DNA of 39,446 nucleotides from Anaerocolumna sp. Its GTDB lineage: Bacteria; Bacillota; Clostridia; Lachnospirales; Lachnospiraceae. Under the pieces are notes generated by a model. That model was not told the DNA's origin. It worked only from the letters and a program-made list of their open reading frames with translations, and ran no database searches. The DNA lies in NCBI GenBank assembly GCA_029256725.1, contig JAQSXJ010000045.1:1-39446 (forward strand). The letters are read 5' to 3'. The position numbers were made by a program, and so were the translations under genes. Positions 16,313-23,824 of the stretch are shown here, piece after piece; the first letter of the stretch is position 1, and every line of letters begins with the position of its first letter.

Positions 16313-16570
16313 ATGCCCGGAGGATGGAATTATCAAGCTTACATTGACCCTTATGAATCTTATATCTTCTATCGTACCATGGATATGGAGGAGGATTACT
16401 TTTATATTCCCGTAGCTGTTGCAACTCAGATAGTCAATGGTACCAACTACCGTTTCCTTACCATCGCAGAACCCAAAAGCGGTGATAGGACACCGTATTT
16501 TGCCCTAGTTGAAATCTATAAGCCTATTCAAGGTGATGCGAGTATCACCAATATTACACCGATTCCTTAA
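16313..16570 (+). CDS. Stefin (cystatin)-like small protein
   Basis: 85 residues, no signal peptide. Three hallmarks of stefins, the single-domain cystatins that plug papain-like cysteine proteases, appear in the right order: an N-terminal MPGG (animal stefins begin M-x-GG), the first hairpin loop QIVNGTNY at about 38-45 (stefin QVVAGTNY, the QxVxG motif), and a strand followed by a second loop, YFALVEIYKPIQGD (stefin YxHLKVF-x-LPGQ). The region 5-30 is unusual and rich in Tyr. The product would be cytosolic and could bind an endogenous or host cysteine protease; inhibition is an inference. GAGG lies 8 bases before the ATG. It sits in a region of broken genes yet appears intact. Confidence 0.7.
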   Translation: MPGGWNYQAYIDPYESYIFYRTMDMEEDYFYIPVAVATQIVNGTNYRFLTIAEPKSGDRTPYFALVEIYKPIQGDASITNITPIP

Positions 16571-16583
16571 AATAAGTTATATG

Positions 16584-16690
16584 AGGTAAATAAAGGACTG
16601 CCAGCAGTGAAATTAGTGTACTCCTTGTAAAAGAGGCGACTAAATATTATTTATGCTCTAATTTTATATCCACAGGCAGTCCTTTTACCT
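16584..16690. terminator. Long inverted repeat between convergent genes
   Basis: AGGTAAATAAAGGACTGCC (16584-16602) faces GGCAGTCCTTTTACCT (16675-16690): a 16-bp pairing with a 3-nt bulge around a 72-nt interior. It separates the stefin-like gene from metG and probably acts as a bidirectional terminator, though the large loop is unusual and it could be a small palindromic element. Confidence 0.5.
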
Positions 16691-16698
16691 TTATACAT

Positions 16699-18699
16699 TT
16701 AAGCTTCTAACTGTTTTTCGTGTTTTTCAAAGAAATCCTCTCGGGGTTCTAAGAATTTTAATTTGTGATTATCCTTATCAGCTATCAAATCAGTTAATAC
16801 TGAAAATGCATATTCCCAGTTCCACAGCTTTTCATCAACGGAAAGATATTCACGTATCCTTTCACAACCTACAGGTGCTATGGGATGCAGTAGCAGCACA
16901 CCAATGCGTACACCATATAAGGAATCTGCTAATACCTGTTTACGTAATGTATCATTATCCGTCGTTTCTGCTGTTCGCATATTATTGACCCAGTATTTAT
17001 TCATGAATCGTATATAGGAGTCCAAAACGTAAGTCAGACTATGAAATTCATGATTATACATATGTCGTTCGTAGGTCAAAACGGCTTCTTTTGATTCCTT
17101 TAATACTTCTTCGCTGACTGCAATATCAGGGATTTTCGAATCATAATATTTCTGTGCTGTGTAGAAGCAGGAGCGTACCAGCCTGTTGAATACATTCGTA
17201 AGAAGATTACCTTCCTTCAATACCGGATCCACACCTTCTCTTTCATTTTCAGGCAGATACACTTGAGGTTTAAAGCTTACACTCTTAGAGGCCAGACCGA
17301 GGCTTAAGAAATGTATTCTCAGCTGTTCAGGAGTATAGAAATCCAGCAGTTCTCTAGCCATTGGAGGTTTAATTTCACTACTGCTTCCTGCTTTTTTATC
17401 CATAAACAAAATATGCCTGTTGGCAATCAGATGAGGTGCAGTAAATTGATCAATGTCTGCTTTATCTCCATAAGTAGTCTTTAATGCAGAAAACAAGGCC
17501 ATTTCAGCATTACCATAGAAATAAATATTGTCTTCACCTATAAATTGATATACTGTTGCATCCTTACTTTCCCACCAGTTTCTCCATTCCTCCGGTTCCT
17601 TTCCCAGTTGTTCCAAGTAAGTTCTGGTAAAAGAAATAGGTGCCCAAAGGGATTCCGGCCATACCCAGAAAGTCAGCTCCTGCATATCTTCTTTATCTGG
17701 TACTGGGACTCCCCAGCTGATGTTTCCGGATAGACGAAATGGCACTAAAGTCTTACCGGTTCTAAAGCGAATTCCTTTAGTATTCAATACTGCTCTTGCA
17801 TCATCTCTATCCTTTAGGTCTTTAAATATATAGGTTACAGAAGCTTTATTATCTTCCTTTGATAATTCATGTGTAGGTAATAAGCTGGTTAATTCTTCTA
17901 CTGAGGTTTCCGTTCTCTCAAACTCACTCTTCTTTACATAGATACAAGGGGGTTTTAAGAACTCCTCAATGGTTTTTAAAATGTACTTTCTGGTATTTCC
18001 TTTTCTTTCTTTCGCTACATATTCGGTTAACCATTCGGTGCATTCATCTAATTTAAAGTACCAGTTACCTACTTCTTTTACCTCAGGTGTTTTCCCTGAC
18101 AAAGTACTTTTAGGATTTATTAGTTCACTTGGCATGTACTGATGTCCTAACGAGCATTCATCCGCATAAGCTTTTTCAGAGGAACAACCTTCAATGGGGC
18201 AATTTCCCACAACCTGTCTTCCATTAAGGAATACGCCAAAATCGGGATCATAAAATTGAGGAGTTGCCAATTTCTCCAGATGACCATTATTATATAGAGT
18301 TTCAAAAATTTCTTCCGATACCTGTTTGTGTACCTCTCCTGGCCTGTCAAGACTTGATGCAGCATATAGGTTTAAGCTGATTTCATATGCATTCAAGGTT
18401 TCTTTCTGGTGATTATGATTTTTTCTGACATAGTCTTCAATAGTCTCTTTGTAAGCTTCGCCTTTTTCTTCTTTTATTTTTCGGAAACTTTCTAGAATGG
18501 GTGAACCATAACAATCTGTACCGGATACAAATATAACATTCTCTGAACCGATCCTGTCTCTTAAAAATCTTGCAAATGTATCTGCATGAACAAACACACC
18601 ACCTATGTGTCCGAAATGCAGTTCTTTATTTCCATATGGCATTCCTGCCGTTATAACTGCCCGTTTGGGAAATTCGGGTCTGGTTTCATTATTTTTCAT
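16699..18699 (-). CDS. metG: Methionyl-tRNA synthetase, divergent form
   Basis: 666-residue class I synthetase that charges tRNA-Met. The HIGH signature is HFGHIGG (28-34) after ITAGMPYGNKEL; the zinc-knuckle region has C167, C172 and C182 (GNCPIEGCSSEKAYADEC); RLSGNISWGVPVP and FIGEDNIYFY are standard MetRS blocks. The second catalytic signature KMSKS is not recognisable: the expected place reads DKKAGSSS (434-441). An extra segment at about 253-322 precedes the SGNISWG block. There is no C-terminal tRNA-binding (EMAP-like) domain. The AAGGTG site fits the ATG. Regulation is by the AUG T-box upstream, which supports the substrate assignment. Confidence 0.9.
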   Translation of the reverse strand: MKNNETRPEFPKRAVITAGMPYGNKELHFGHIGGVFVHADTFARFLRDRIGSENVIFVSGTDCYGSPILESFRKIKEEKGEAYKETIEDYVRKNHNHQKETLNAYEISLNLYAASSLDRPGEVHKQVSEEIFETLYNNGHLEKLATPQFYDPDFGVFLNGRQVVGNCPIEGCSSEKAYADECSLGHQYMPSELINPKSTLSGKTPEVKEVGNWYFKLDECTEWLTEYVAKERKGNTRKYILKTIEEFLKPPCIYVKKSEFERTETSVEELTSLLPTHELSKEDNKASVTYIFKDLKDRDDARAVLNTKGIRFRTGKTLVPFRLSGNISWGVPVPDKEDMQELTFWVWPESLWAPISFTRTYLEQLGKEPEEWRNWWESKDATVYQFIGEDNIYFYGNAEMALFSALKTTYGDKADIDQFTAPHLIANRHILFMDKKAGSSSEIKPPMARELLDFYTPEQLRIHFLSLGLASKSVSFKPQVYLPENEREGVDPVLKEGNLLTNVFNRLVRSCFYTAQKYYDSKIPDIAVSEEVLKESKEAVLTYERHMYNHEFHSLTYVLDSYIRFMNKYWVNNMRTAETTDNDTLRKQVLADSLYGVRIGVLLLHPIAPVGCERIREYLSVDEKLWNWEYAFSVLTDLIADKDNHKLKFLEPREDFFEKHEKQLEA

Positions 18700-18804
18700 C
18701 TATTTCACCTTATTAGCCTATTAAGTTGTGATATTGCTTTTTCTGTCCAAGTCAAGGATTCTTTAACCATATACATTTTGTAATTGGATAAAATTAAAGC
18801 ATTA

Positions 18805-18945
18805 TTCACCTAACCAGGCTAATCCACAAAATACATTCTATTTAAGTATCGTTGTGGCATCCTTTCATAATAATAATAATAATAATAATAATAGTAGTTC
18901 TACTTCCTCTATTCTTCTGTTTATACATGATCTAAATATTAATTG
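18805..18945 (-). repeat. Decayed third copy (C) of the dispersed intergenic element
   Basis: In the metG leader, minus strand, the core GAAAGGATGCCACA matches the cores of the copies at 24729-24890 and 30162-30336 (GAAAGG-C/T-TGCCACA). An ATCATGT block upstream and a TTTGTGG block with a small hairpin downstream are also kept in order. CCACAA (18824-18829) can pair with TTGTGG (18852-18857), as in copy B. The rest is diverged and interrupted by a TAA microsatellite. Confidence 0.45.
18868..18891. repeat. (TAA)8 microsatellite
   Basis: Eight perfect TAA units followed by two TAG units inside the metG leader, between the T-box terminator and the start codon. Slippage here could vary leader length but not reading frame. 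Confidence 0.9.
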
Positions 18946-18967
18946 AATTACTATCTACAACCTAAAA

Positions 18968-19245
18968 AAGAGTATAAAAAAACACCTCCTGCAATCATAT
19001 TTACAGGGGCGAATTATCGCGGTACCACCCTATTTTGTTAATATGTCGCCATACTAACCTCCTTAAGTACTATCATACTCTGGTTCTGTAACGTGAACCC
19101 ACGTCATAGCATCACGACAAATACAAGTCGATCCGTATGCAGCTCCGAGGCTTGTTTCGTCTTTCTTCCACTGCTCCTTCCCACCAACCAGAGCTCTCTG
19201 TAAGCTTTCAAAAAAGTACTTCCCTCTTCATAGCCTTTTCAATTA
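18968..19245 (-). promoter_or_regulatory. T-box leader, Met (AUG) specifier
   Basis: The minus strand carries the conserved T-box sequence AGGGTGGTACCGCG, followed by AATTCGCCCCTG and a terminator with GCAGGAGGTG and a T run near 18975-18990. Stem I can be drawn: base AAGTACT/AGTACTT, upper helix CTCTGGTT/AACCAGAG. Between AACCAGAG and TAGTACTT lies TATGA, giving an AUG specifier (19074-19076) followed by the conserved purine. Uncharged tRNA-Met would pair with AUG and with the T-box bulge to prevent termination and let metG be read. The leader then runs about 270 nt to the metG start, longer than usual. Confidence 0.92.
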
Positions 19246-19384
19246 AAATTAGTATATGCAGAAAAATTAGTATTGTCAAGGACTAATTCTATCTCTCTTT
19301 ATCCTATCTTTTAAATTTTACACAATTGACTGTTTTGTCGATTTATCCTCCAATTTGACCGAAAGACCTTACCCAGATAAACGA

Positions 19385-19411
19385 ACTTTTTTCTGAAAAT
19401 ACCATATATTG
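19385..19411 (+). promoter_or_regulatory. Possible sigma-K promoter of dpaAB
   Basis: AC at 19385-19386, 16-bp spacer, then CATATATTG at 19403-19411, close to the mother-cell sigma-K pattern AC-N16-CATANNNTA. Dipicolinate synthase is made in the mother cell in Bacillus, which fits. No sigma-A promoter is better placed. Confidence 0.4.
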
Positions 19412-19449
19412 AAACATCTAAACAATTTGCATCCCTGGGGAGGCTCTTT

Positions 19450-20337
19450 ATGAATCCTATGACTTATGATTTTGCCGTTATCGGCGGGGATTTAAGGCAA
19501 GTTTATATGGCTGAGGATTTGATATCCCGAGGTTTTTCCGTGCTCTTATATGGTCTGGAAAACCTTGGCTCTAAGGCTGATATAGAACATGCGAAATCTT
19601 TAGCCCAAGCAATAGATTCCAGTAAAGTTATCCTTACACCCATTCCTTTTACCAAAAACGGTATCCATATTTTATCAATGGATGCCAAACCGGATTTAAC
19701 CCCGGAAATACTGTTCAGTCACTTAAGAAAAGACCATAAACTCTATGGCGGTTGTTTCACTGACAGTATCAAAGAATTTTGTGACATTAATCAGATTTAT
19801 TGCAATGATTTTATGGAGGAAGAAGAAGTAACACTGTTTAATACCATTGCTACTGCAGAAGGCACTATTGCAGAAGCAATCATTAACAGCAACGGAAATC
19901 TTCATGGCAGTAAATGTTTAATTCTAGGATATGGCAGATGTGCAAAAACTCTTGGTGAAAAATTAAAGGGGCTTTGCGAACACATTGATATTGCAGCCAG
20001 GTCTCCTCTTGCACTTTCTCAGGCTAAGACCTCTTCCTTTGGCGCAATTGCACTTTCTGATATTTCTGATAACATCTCCCACTACGATTATATCTTTAAT
20101 ACCATTCCTTCATTGGTACTTGACAGAAAGTTACTGGAACAAACCAAAAATGAGGTCGTAATAATTGATATAGCTTCAGCACCGGGTGGTGTTGATTTTG
20201 CTGCTGCTAAAGAATTAACCCGTAACGCCAGATTGTCTCTTGGATTGCCGGGTAAATATGCTCCCAAAGCCAGTGCGGCTTACTTAACCCAGTATCTATT
20301 AAGTGATTTAGACAAACTTAAGCTCGTTCAGTTGTAA
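19450..20337 (+). CDS. dpaA: Dipicolinate synthase subunit A
   Basis: 295-residue dehydrogenase-like subunit of the enzyme that oxidises dihydrodipicolinate (from the lysine pathway) to dipicolinic acid, which is loaded into the spore core with calcium. Two Rossmann-type segments are seen: FAVIGGDLRQVYMAEDL at the N-terminus, a DpaA signature, and LILGYGRCAKTLGEKL near residue 157. GLPGKYAPKASA near the C-terminus is also typical. A GGGGAGG ribosome binding site precedes the ATG. dpaB follows with its start 33 bases past this stop, so the two are co-transcribed and the products form a complex. Confidence 0.95.
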   Translation: MNPMTYDFAVIGGDLRQVYMAEDLISRGFSVLLYGLENLGSKADIEHAKSLAQAIDSSKVILTPIPFTKNGIHILSMDAKPDLTPEILFSHLRKDHKLYGGCFTDSIKEFCDINQIYCNDFMEEEEVTLFNTIATAEGTIAEAIINSNGNLHGSKCLILGYGRCAKTLGEKLKGLCEHIDIAARSPLALSQAKTSSFGAIALSDISDNISHYDYIFNTIPSLVLDRKLLEQTKNEVVIIDIASAPGGVDFAAAKELTRNARLSLGLPGKYAPKASAAYLTQYLLSDLDKLKLVQL

Positions 20338-20370
20338 CCTATGGCTTTTGTTTTCGAAAGTGAGGTATTT

Positions 20371-20958
20371 ATGTCTTTGCATAATAAAAATATCGGTATT
20401 GCATTAACCGGTTCTTTTTGTACCTTTGATAAAACCTTTGAAGAAATCGAGAAACTTTTAAGAGAAGATGCAAATGTATACCCTATCCTTTCCTTTAACT
20501 CTCAGAAAATAGACTCACGCTTTGGAAAGGCTGAGGATTTCTATAAAAGACTTGTGGACCTTACCGGTCATACTCCTATAACGACCATAGAAGATGCAGA
20601 ACCTATCGGGCCTAAAGATATGTTTGATATTATGGCAGTTATCCCATGTACAGGAAATACTCTGGCCAAAATGGCAAATGGCATTACTGACACACCTGTC
20701 CTAATGGCGGCCAAAGCCCATATTCGTAATAATAAACCACTTGTTATCTCTATTGCCACCAATGATGCTCTTGGCAATAATCTGCAAAATATCGGCAACC
20801 TTCTGAATCAGAAAGATATCTATTTCGTGCCCTTCGGTCAGGACAGTCCAAATGGTAAACCAAAATCAATGATAGCACACACTCATTTGCTTACCCTCAC
20901 CATTGAAAGTGCTTTAGAAGGTAAACAGCTGCAGCCCGTTGTTATCAGTCCGTTCTAA
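20371..20958 (+). CDS. dpaB: Dipicolinate synthase subunit B (flavoprotein)
   Basis: 195-residue subunit of the flavoprotein/decarboxylase fold. NIGIALTGSFCTFDKT at the N-terminus is the phosphate-binding start of this family, and IPCTGNTLAKMANGITDTPV and PLVISIATNDALG are further family blocks. The open frame begins at 20341 but that ATG has no ribosome binding site; the ATG at 20371 follows GTGAGG and matches the family N-terminus. It is the partner of DpaA and needed for spore heat resistance. Confidence 0.94.
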   Translation: MSLHNKNIGIALTGSFCTFDKTFEEIEKLLREDANVYPILSFNSQKIDSRFGKAEDFYKRLVDLTGHTPITTIEDAEPIGPKDMFDIMAVIPCTGNTLAKMANGITDTPVLMAAKAHIRNNKPLVISIATNDALGNNLQNIGNLLNQKDIYFVPFGQDSPNGKPKSMIAHTHLLTLTIESALEGKQLQPVVISPF

Positions 20959-20989
20959 TATTGAAAGCCTATCTATAACTTAAGACAAA

Positions 20990-21059
20990 AAGTAAACTGT
21001 ATTCTGATAGTAGGACATAGAAAAAAGGCTGTGTTATACTATCAGGGTACAGTTTACTT
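20990..21059. terminator. Long hairpin between convergent dpaB and GH88 genes
   Basis: A 21-bp pairing including two G-U pairs (20990-21010 with 21039-21059, arms AAGTAAACTGTA...), extended by an inner ACATAG/CTGTGT stem and an A-rich loop. It is followed by CTTTATTT on the plus strand. Probably a bidirectional terminator. Confidence 0.65.
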
Positions 21060-21107
21060 CTTTATTTAGTACTTTAGTTATTGAAATTCACATTCATAAA
21101 TATCCGA

Positions 21108-22274
21108 TTACCAGTATAATTTCCAGTCTTTTTTCAGTCTGGTCAGCGCTTCCAGATAAAAATAATCTCCCCAGGTATTACATTCGTCTACTCCGTAATG
21201 ATTACAGGTATTATAAGGTGAACGATTTGAGTAAGAACTATGAAGCACCAAACCATTTGATTTTTCATGATTTTTTACAGCATAATTATCATAAAGAGAT
21301 TTCATGATTTTTCTGGCCAATCCATTGTAGTAAGCCTTTTCACCGCCCTCTAAGAACTTAGCCATTTCTAGCATTCCACAGGCAGCTATAGATGCTGAGG
21401 AAGAATCTCTGGGCTGCTCTGTTCCTTCTTTAAATTCAAGATCCCAATAAGGAACCATATCCTCCGGCAAAGCTTTTAAGAAAAAGTCCGTTACCTTCCG
21501 AAACAAGTCAAGATATTCTGACTTTCTGGTATAGCCATAGCTCAGAGCAATTCCATAGATCCCCCAGGCTTGTCCCCTTGCCCAGGCTGACCCGTCCCGG
21601 TACCCTTGACAAGTGGCTCCATGAGAAGGTTCACCGGTATTCAGATCAAAATAAAAAGTATGCCAAGTAGAATAATCTTCTCTTATTACATTCTTTAAAG
21701 CTGTATGAATATGCTTATCTGCTATTTCCTTATATTTTTCATCGTCAGTTACCTCACTTGCCCAGTAAAGCAGCGGCAGATTCAACAAACAATCTATAAT
21801 CAAACGGCAGTTATCCGGGCTATCCATACTTCCCCAAGCCTGAATGTATTCACCTACGGGATGGTAGCGGCTAATAAGATGATCTGCCGCTAATAATGCC
21901 GCTTTTTTGCCGGTTTCATTACCAGTTAGTTTATAGCCTGCAACACAGGAAGGTGAAAATAGAAAACCCATATCATGATGATCCACGTCCTCTAGTTGTT
22001 GAATGCGTTTTAGAAATGACTCTATCTGTATATTGGCAGCCTTTTTAAACGCCTCATCACCGGAATTCTCATAATCCAGCCAAAGTTCACCCGTCCAAAA
22101 GCCGGTTGTCCAATCTCTGTTCTCTGTACCTTCATAGAAATTATCTACACTGTATGCTTTTTTGAATTTATATGTAAAATCAGAAAGAATACTTTTATCT
22201 TGAGCAATACAGAACTCTATTGCCTGATCTATTTCATTCCCACTAATTAATTCCTTCTCCTCAAACAATCTCAT
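21108..22274 (-). CDS. Unsaturated glucuronyl hydrolase-type enzyme, GH88
   Basis: 388-residue cytoplasmic enzyme of the GH88 family, which hydrates the double bond at the non-reducing end of unsaturated uronyl oligosaccharides made by polysaccharide lyases, releasing the sugar. The two key aspartates are placed as in Bacillus UGL: D101 in DHHDMGFL and D161 in RLIIDC. Other typical blocks are RDWTTGFWTGELWL, GYRDGSAWARGQAWGIYG and PRDSSSASIAACGMLE. AAGGAGG precedes the ATG. It lies downstream of the GH113 gene on the same strand, but an intervening hairpin at 22477-22537 suggests partly separate transcription. The substrate may be pectin- or glycan-derived; it cannot be read from the sequence. 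Confidence 0.93.
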   Translation of the reverse strand: MRLFEEKELISGNEIDQAIEFCIAQDKSILSDFTYKFKKAYSVDNFYEGTENRDWTTGFWTGELWLDYENSGDEAFKKAANIQIESFLKRIQQLEDVDHHDMGFLFSPSCVAGYKLTGNETGKKAALLAADHLISRYHPVGEYIQAWGSMDSPDNCRLIIDCLLNLPLLYWASEVTDDEKYKEIADKHIHTALKNVIREDYSTWHTFYFDLNTGEPSHGATCQGYRDGSAWARGQAWGIYGIALSYGYTRKSEYLDLFRKVTDFFLKALPEDMVPYWDLEFKEGTEQPRDSSSASIAACGMLEMAKFLEGGEKAYYNGLARKIMKSLYDNYAVKNHEKSNGLVLHSSYSNRSPYNTCNHYGVDECNTWGDYFYLEALTRLKKDWKLYW

Positions 22275-22476
22275 TTTGTTAATCCTCCTTCTGTTTTGAA
22301 CCTAATATTATCAATTTAATAACCCTGTCTTTCTCACATATATTTGTCTCCCGGCATTAATTTATGTTGAAAAAGCTTCTTTTTTTATCCCAAATAAATT
22401 ATGGAAATATCTTTATATTTAGCAAAAATACATAATATTTTATATTTTAACATAGCAATATACAAAAGTAAAAGGG

Positions 22477-22537
22477 TTTATCTACGTCGCCCAGGTATTA
22501 AACAATCCTGCGCCAACTATAAGATAACCCTTTTACT
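22477..22537 (-). terminator. Terminator after the GH113 gene
   Basis: AGTAAAAGGGTTTATCT (22477-22493) pairs with AGATAACCCTTTTACT (22522-22537) with one bulged base; on the minus strand CCCTTTTACTTTTG ends the structure. The remainder of 22275-22572 is AT-rich with no gene and carries the upstream region of GH88. Confidence 0.65.
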
Positions 22538-22572
22538 AATTAAATTCTAATTCGGTTTATGCACTCATTGAT

Positions 22573-23502
22573 TTACTTTCTGGTATAAAAATCCTTTACT
22601 ACCTTTTCTGCCGGTTTTCCATAGATATCATATCCGCCATCTTTATCTGCATCCTCAACATGATACTGTTGCCATGCCCAGTCCCATAACCCGAAACCAG
22701 ATACCCAGTCTCTTTTTGAAGCCGTTTCAAACATCTCTTGATACCATTCTGCCTGTTCTTGTAAATTAACTTCTCCTTTTACATTCCAGTCATTTGGTAC
22801 GTTAAGAGAACCTGAGGTAGACATACAACCGGCTTCTGCAAAGAAAAAGGGCTTACCGAATTTTTTTACAACTTTTTCGATACGGTCAAGTTCCTGCTCC
22901 CAGTGTCCTTTTGGATAATATCCACTGGAGGATATGACATCTACACAGTCCCACCAGTTTACATGTTCCTCCTGGTATTTATCTGTATTATATGACACAA
23001 GCCCGTGGTATACCTCTTTGATATCCCCGATTAATTTACGCCATTCCTCTTCCCTTCTCTGGGACATGACCATCTCACAGCCGGCAATAAACATTTCGCA
23101 ACCTGTTTCCTGCGCTATACGAGCAAAATGCAACTGAAAATCCGTATAAGACTTAAACCATTTACTCCATTTAGGCTCGCAATGCACATCATTGTCAAAA
23201 AAGTTTATATGAGCCCTCCAGGTTCCATCCAGGCAATTAACTGTTGGTTTTAAAGCAACACGAAGTCCTAAGGATTTGGCGTAGAGAATCATGTCCTTTA
23301 CTTCCTCACTGCCTAAGGTATGCTTAGAATTAAAGTCTATCTTTTCAGAAAATGAGTTCTCCTGCATTCCGGCAGGTACTAATATAACAAAATCTGCACC
23401 TGTCCTTTCTTTCATTTTTGCCAGACTTTCCTTAGCTGCAACTTTTTCAAAACTTCCCTTTAATGCAAAGGAGCCAAAGGTTATACCATTAATAAATTCC
23501 AT
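22573..23502 (-). CDS. Glycoside hydrolase family 113-like (beta-mannanase type)
   Basis: 309-residue TIM-barrel enzyme without signal peptide. The order of blocks matches GH113: NGITFGSFA at the N-terminus, TGADFVILVPAGMQ, LGLRVALKPTVNCLDGTWR, then the putative acid/base Glu at 143 (FIAGCEM, family GTEL) with EEEWRKLI following, YHGLVSYNTDKY, and the putative nucleophile Glu at 223 (PFFFAEAGC). Known members hydrolyse beta-1,4-mannan or manno-oligosaccharides; the absence of a signal implies intracellular oligosaccharide trimming. The ribosome binding site is weak (GAGGCAGAAG about 15 bases upstream). It lies in line with epimerase and aldo/keto reductase genes upstream. Confidence 0.82.
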   Translation of the reverse strand: MEFINGITFGSFALKGSFEKVAAKESLAKMKERTGADFVILVPAGMQENSFSEKIDFNSKHTLGSEEVKDMILYAKSLGLRVALKPTVNCLDGTWRAHINFFDNDVHCEPKWSKWFKSYTDFQLHFARIAQETGCEMFIAGCEMVMSQRREEEWRKLIGDIKEVYHGLVSYNTDKYQEEHVNWWDCVDVISSSGYYPKGHWEQELDRIEKVVKKFGKPFFFAEAGCMSTSGSLNVPNDWNVKGEVNLQEQAEWYQEMFETASKRDWVSGFGLWDWAWQQYHVEDADKDGGYDIYGKPAEKVVKDFYTRK

Positions 23503-23593
23503 GTTTCTTACTTCTGCCTCATTCTTTCTGTATAAGTTCTTTTTTGTCTTATTATTTCATTCTTTCCTATTATTTCTTTCTTTTTATTTCATT

Positions 23594-23736
23594 CTGTCTC
23601 ATTATTTCATTCTGTCTCATTATTTCATTCTGTCTCATTATTTCATTCTGCCTTATTATTCATTCTGCCTTATTATTTCATTCTGCCTTATTATTTCATT
23701 CTGCCTTATTATTTCATTCTGCCTTATTATTTGATT
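23594..23736. repeat. 18-bp tandem repeat array, eight copies
   Basis: Units begin at 23594, 23612, 23630, 23648, 23665, 23683, 23701 and 23719. The first three read CTGTCTCATTATTTCATT, later ones CTGCCTTATTATTTCATT; the unit at 23648 is 17 nt. Degenerate copies precede it from about 23555. It lies in the leader of GH113, so the transcript would be purine-rich (AATGAAATAATAAGGCAG). The last copy overlaps the ancestral stop codon of the epimerase gene. No coding role is likely although both strands contain open hexapeptide-repeat frames. Confidence 0.95.
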
Positions 23737-23824
23737 ATTTCTTTTACTGCCTTCTCCAGTGCCGTGATTACCTTATCACACCAGACATCAAATTCTATAT
23801 CTTCGTTCTGGCATTCCGGGTGGC
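23727..23824 (-). pseudogene. Out-of-frame C-terminal tail of the epimerase gene
   Basis: Just past the present epimerase stop, another minus-strand frame reads IDYVISHPECQNEDIEFDVW and then CDKVITALEKAVKEIIK to a TAA at 23727-23729. Epimerases of this type end with (EGI)xxTIDYVLSHPE, so this is the original tail, disconnected by a small deletion after the residues RFE at about 23835-23845. Confidence 0.75.
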
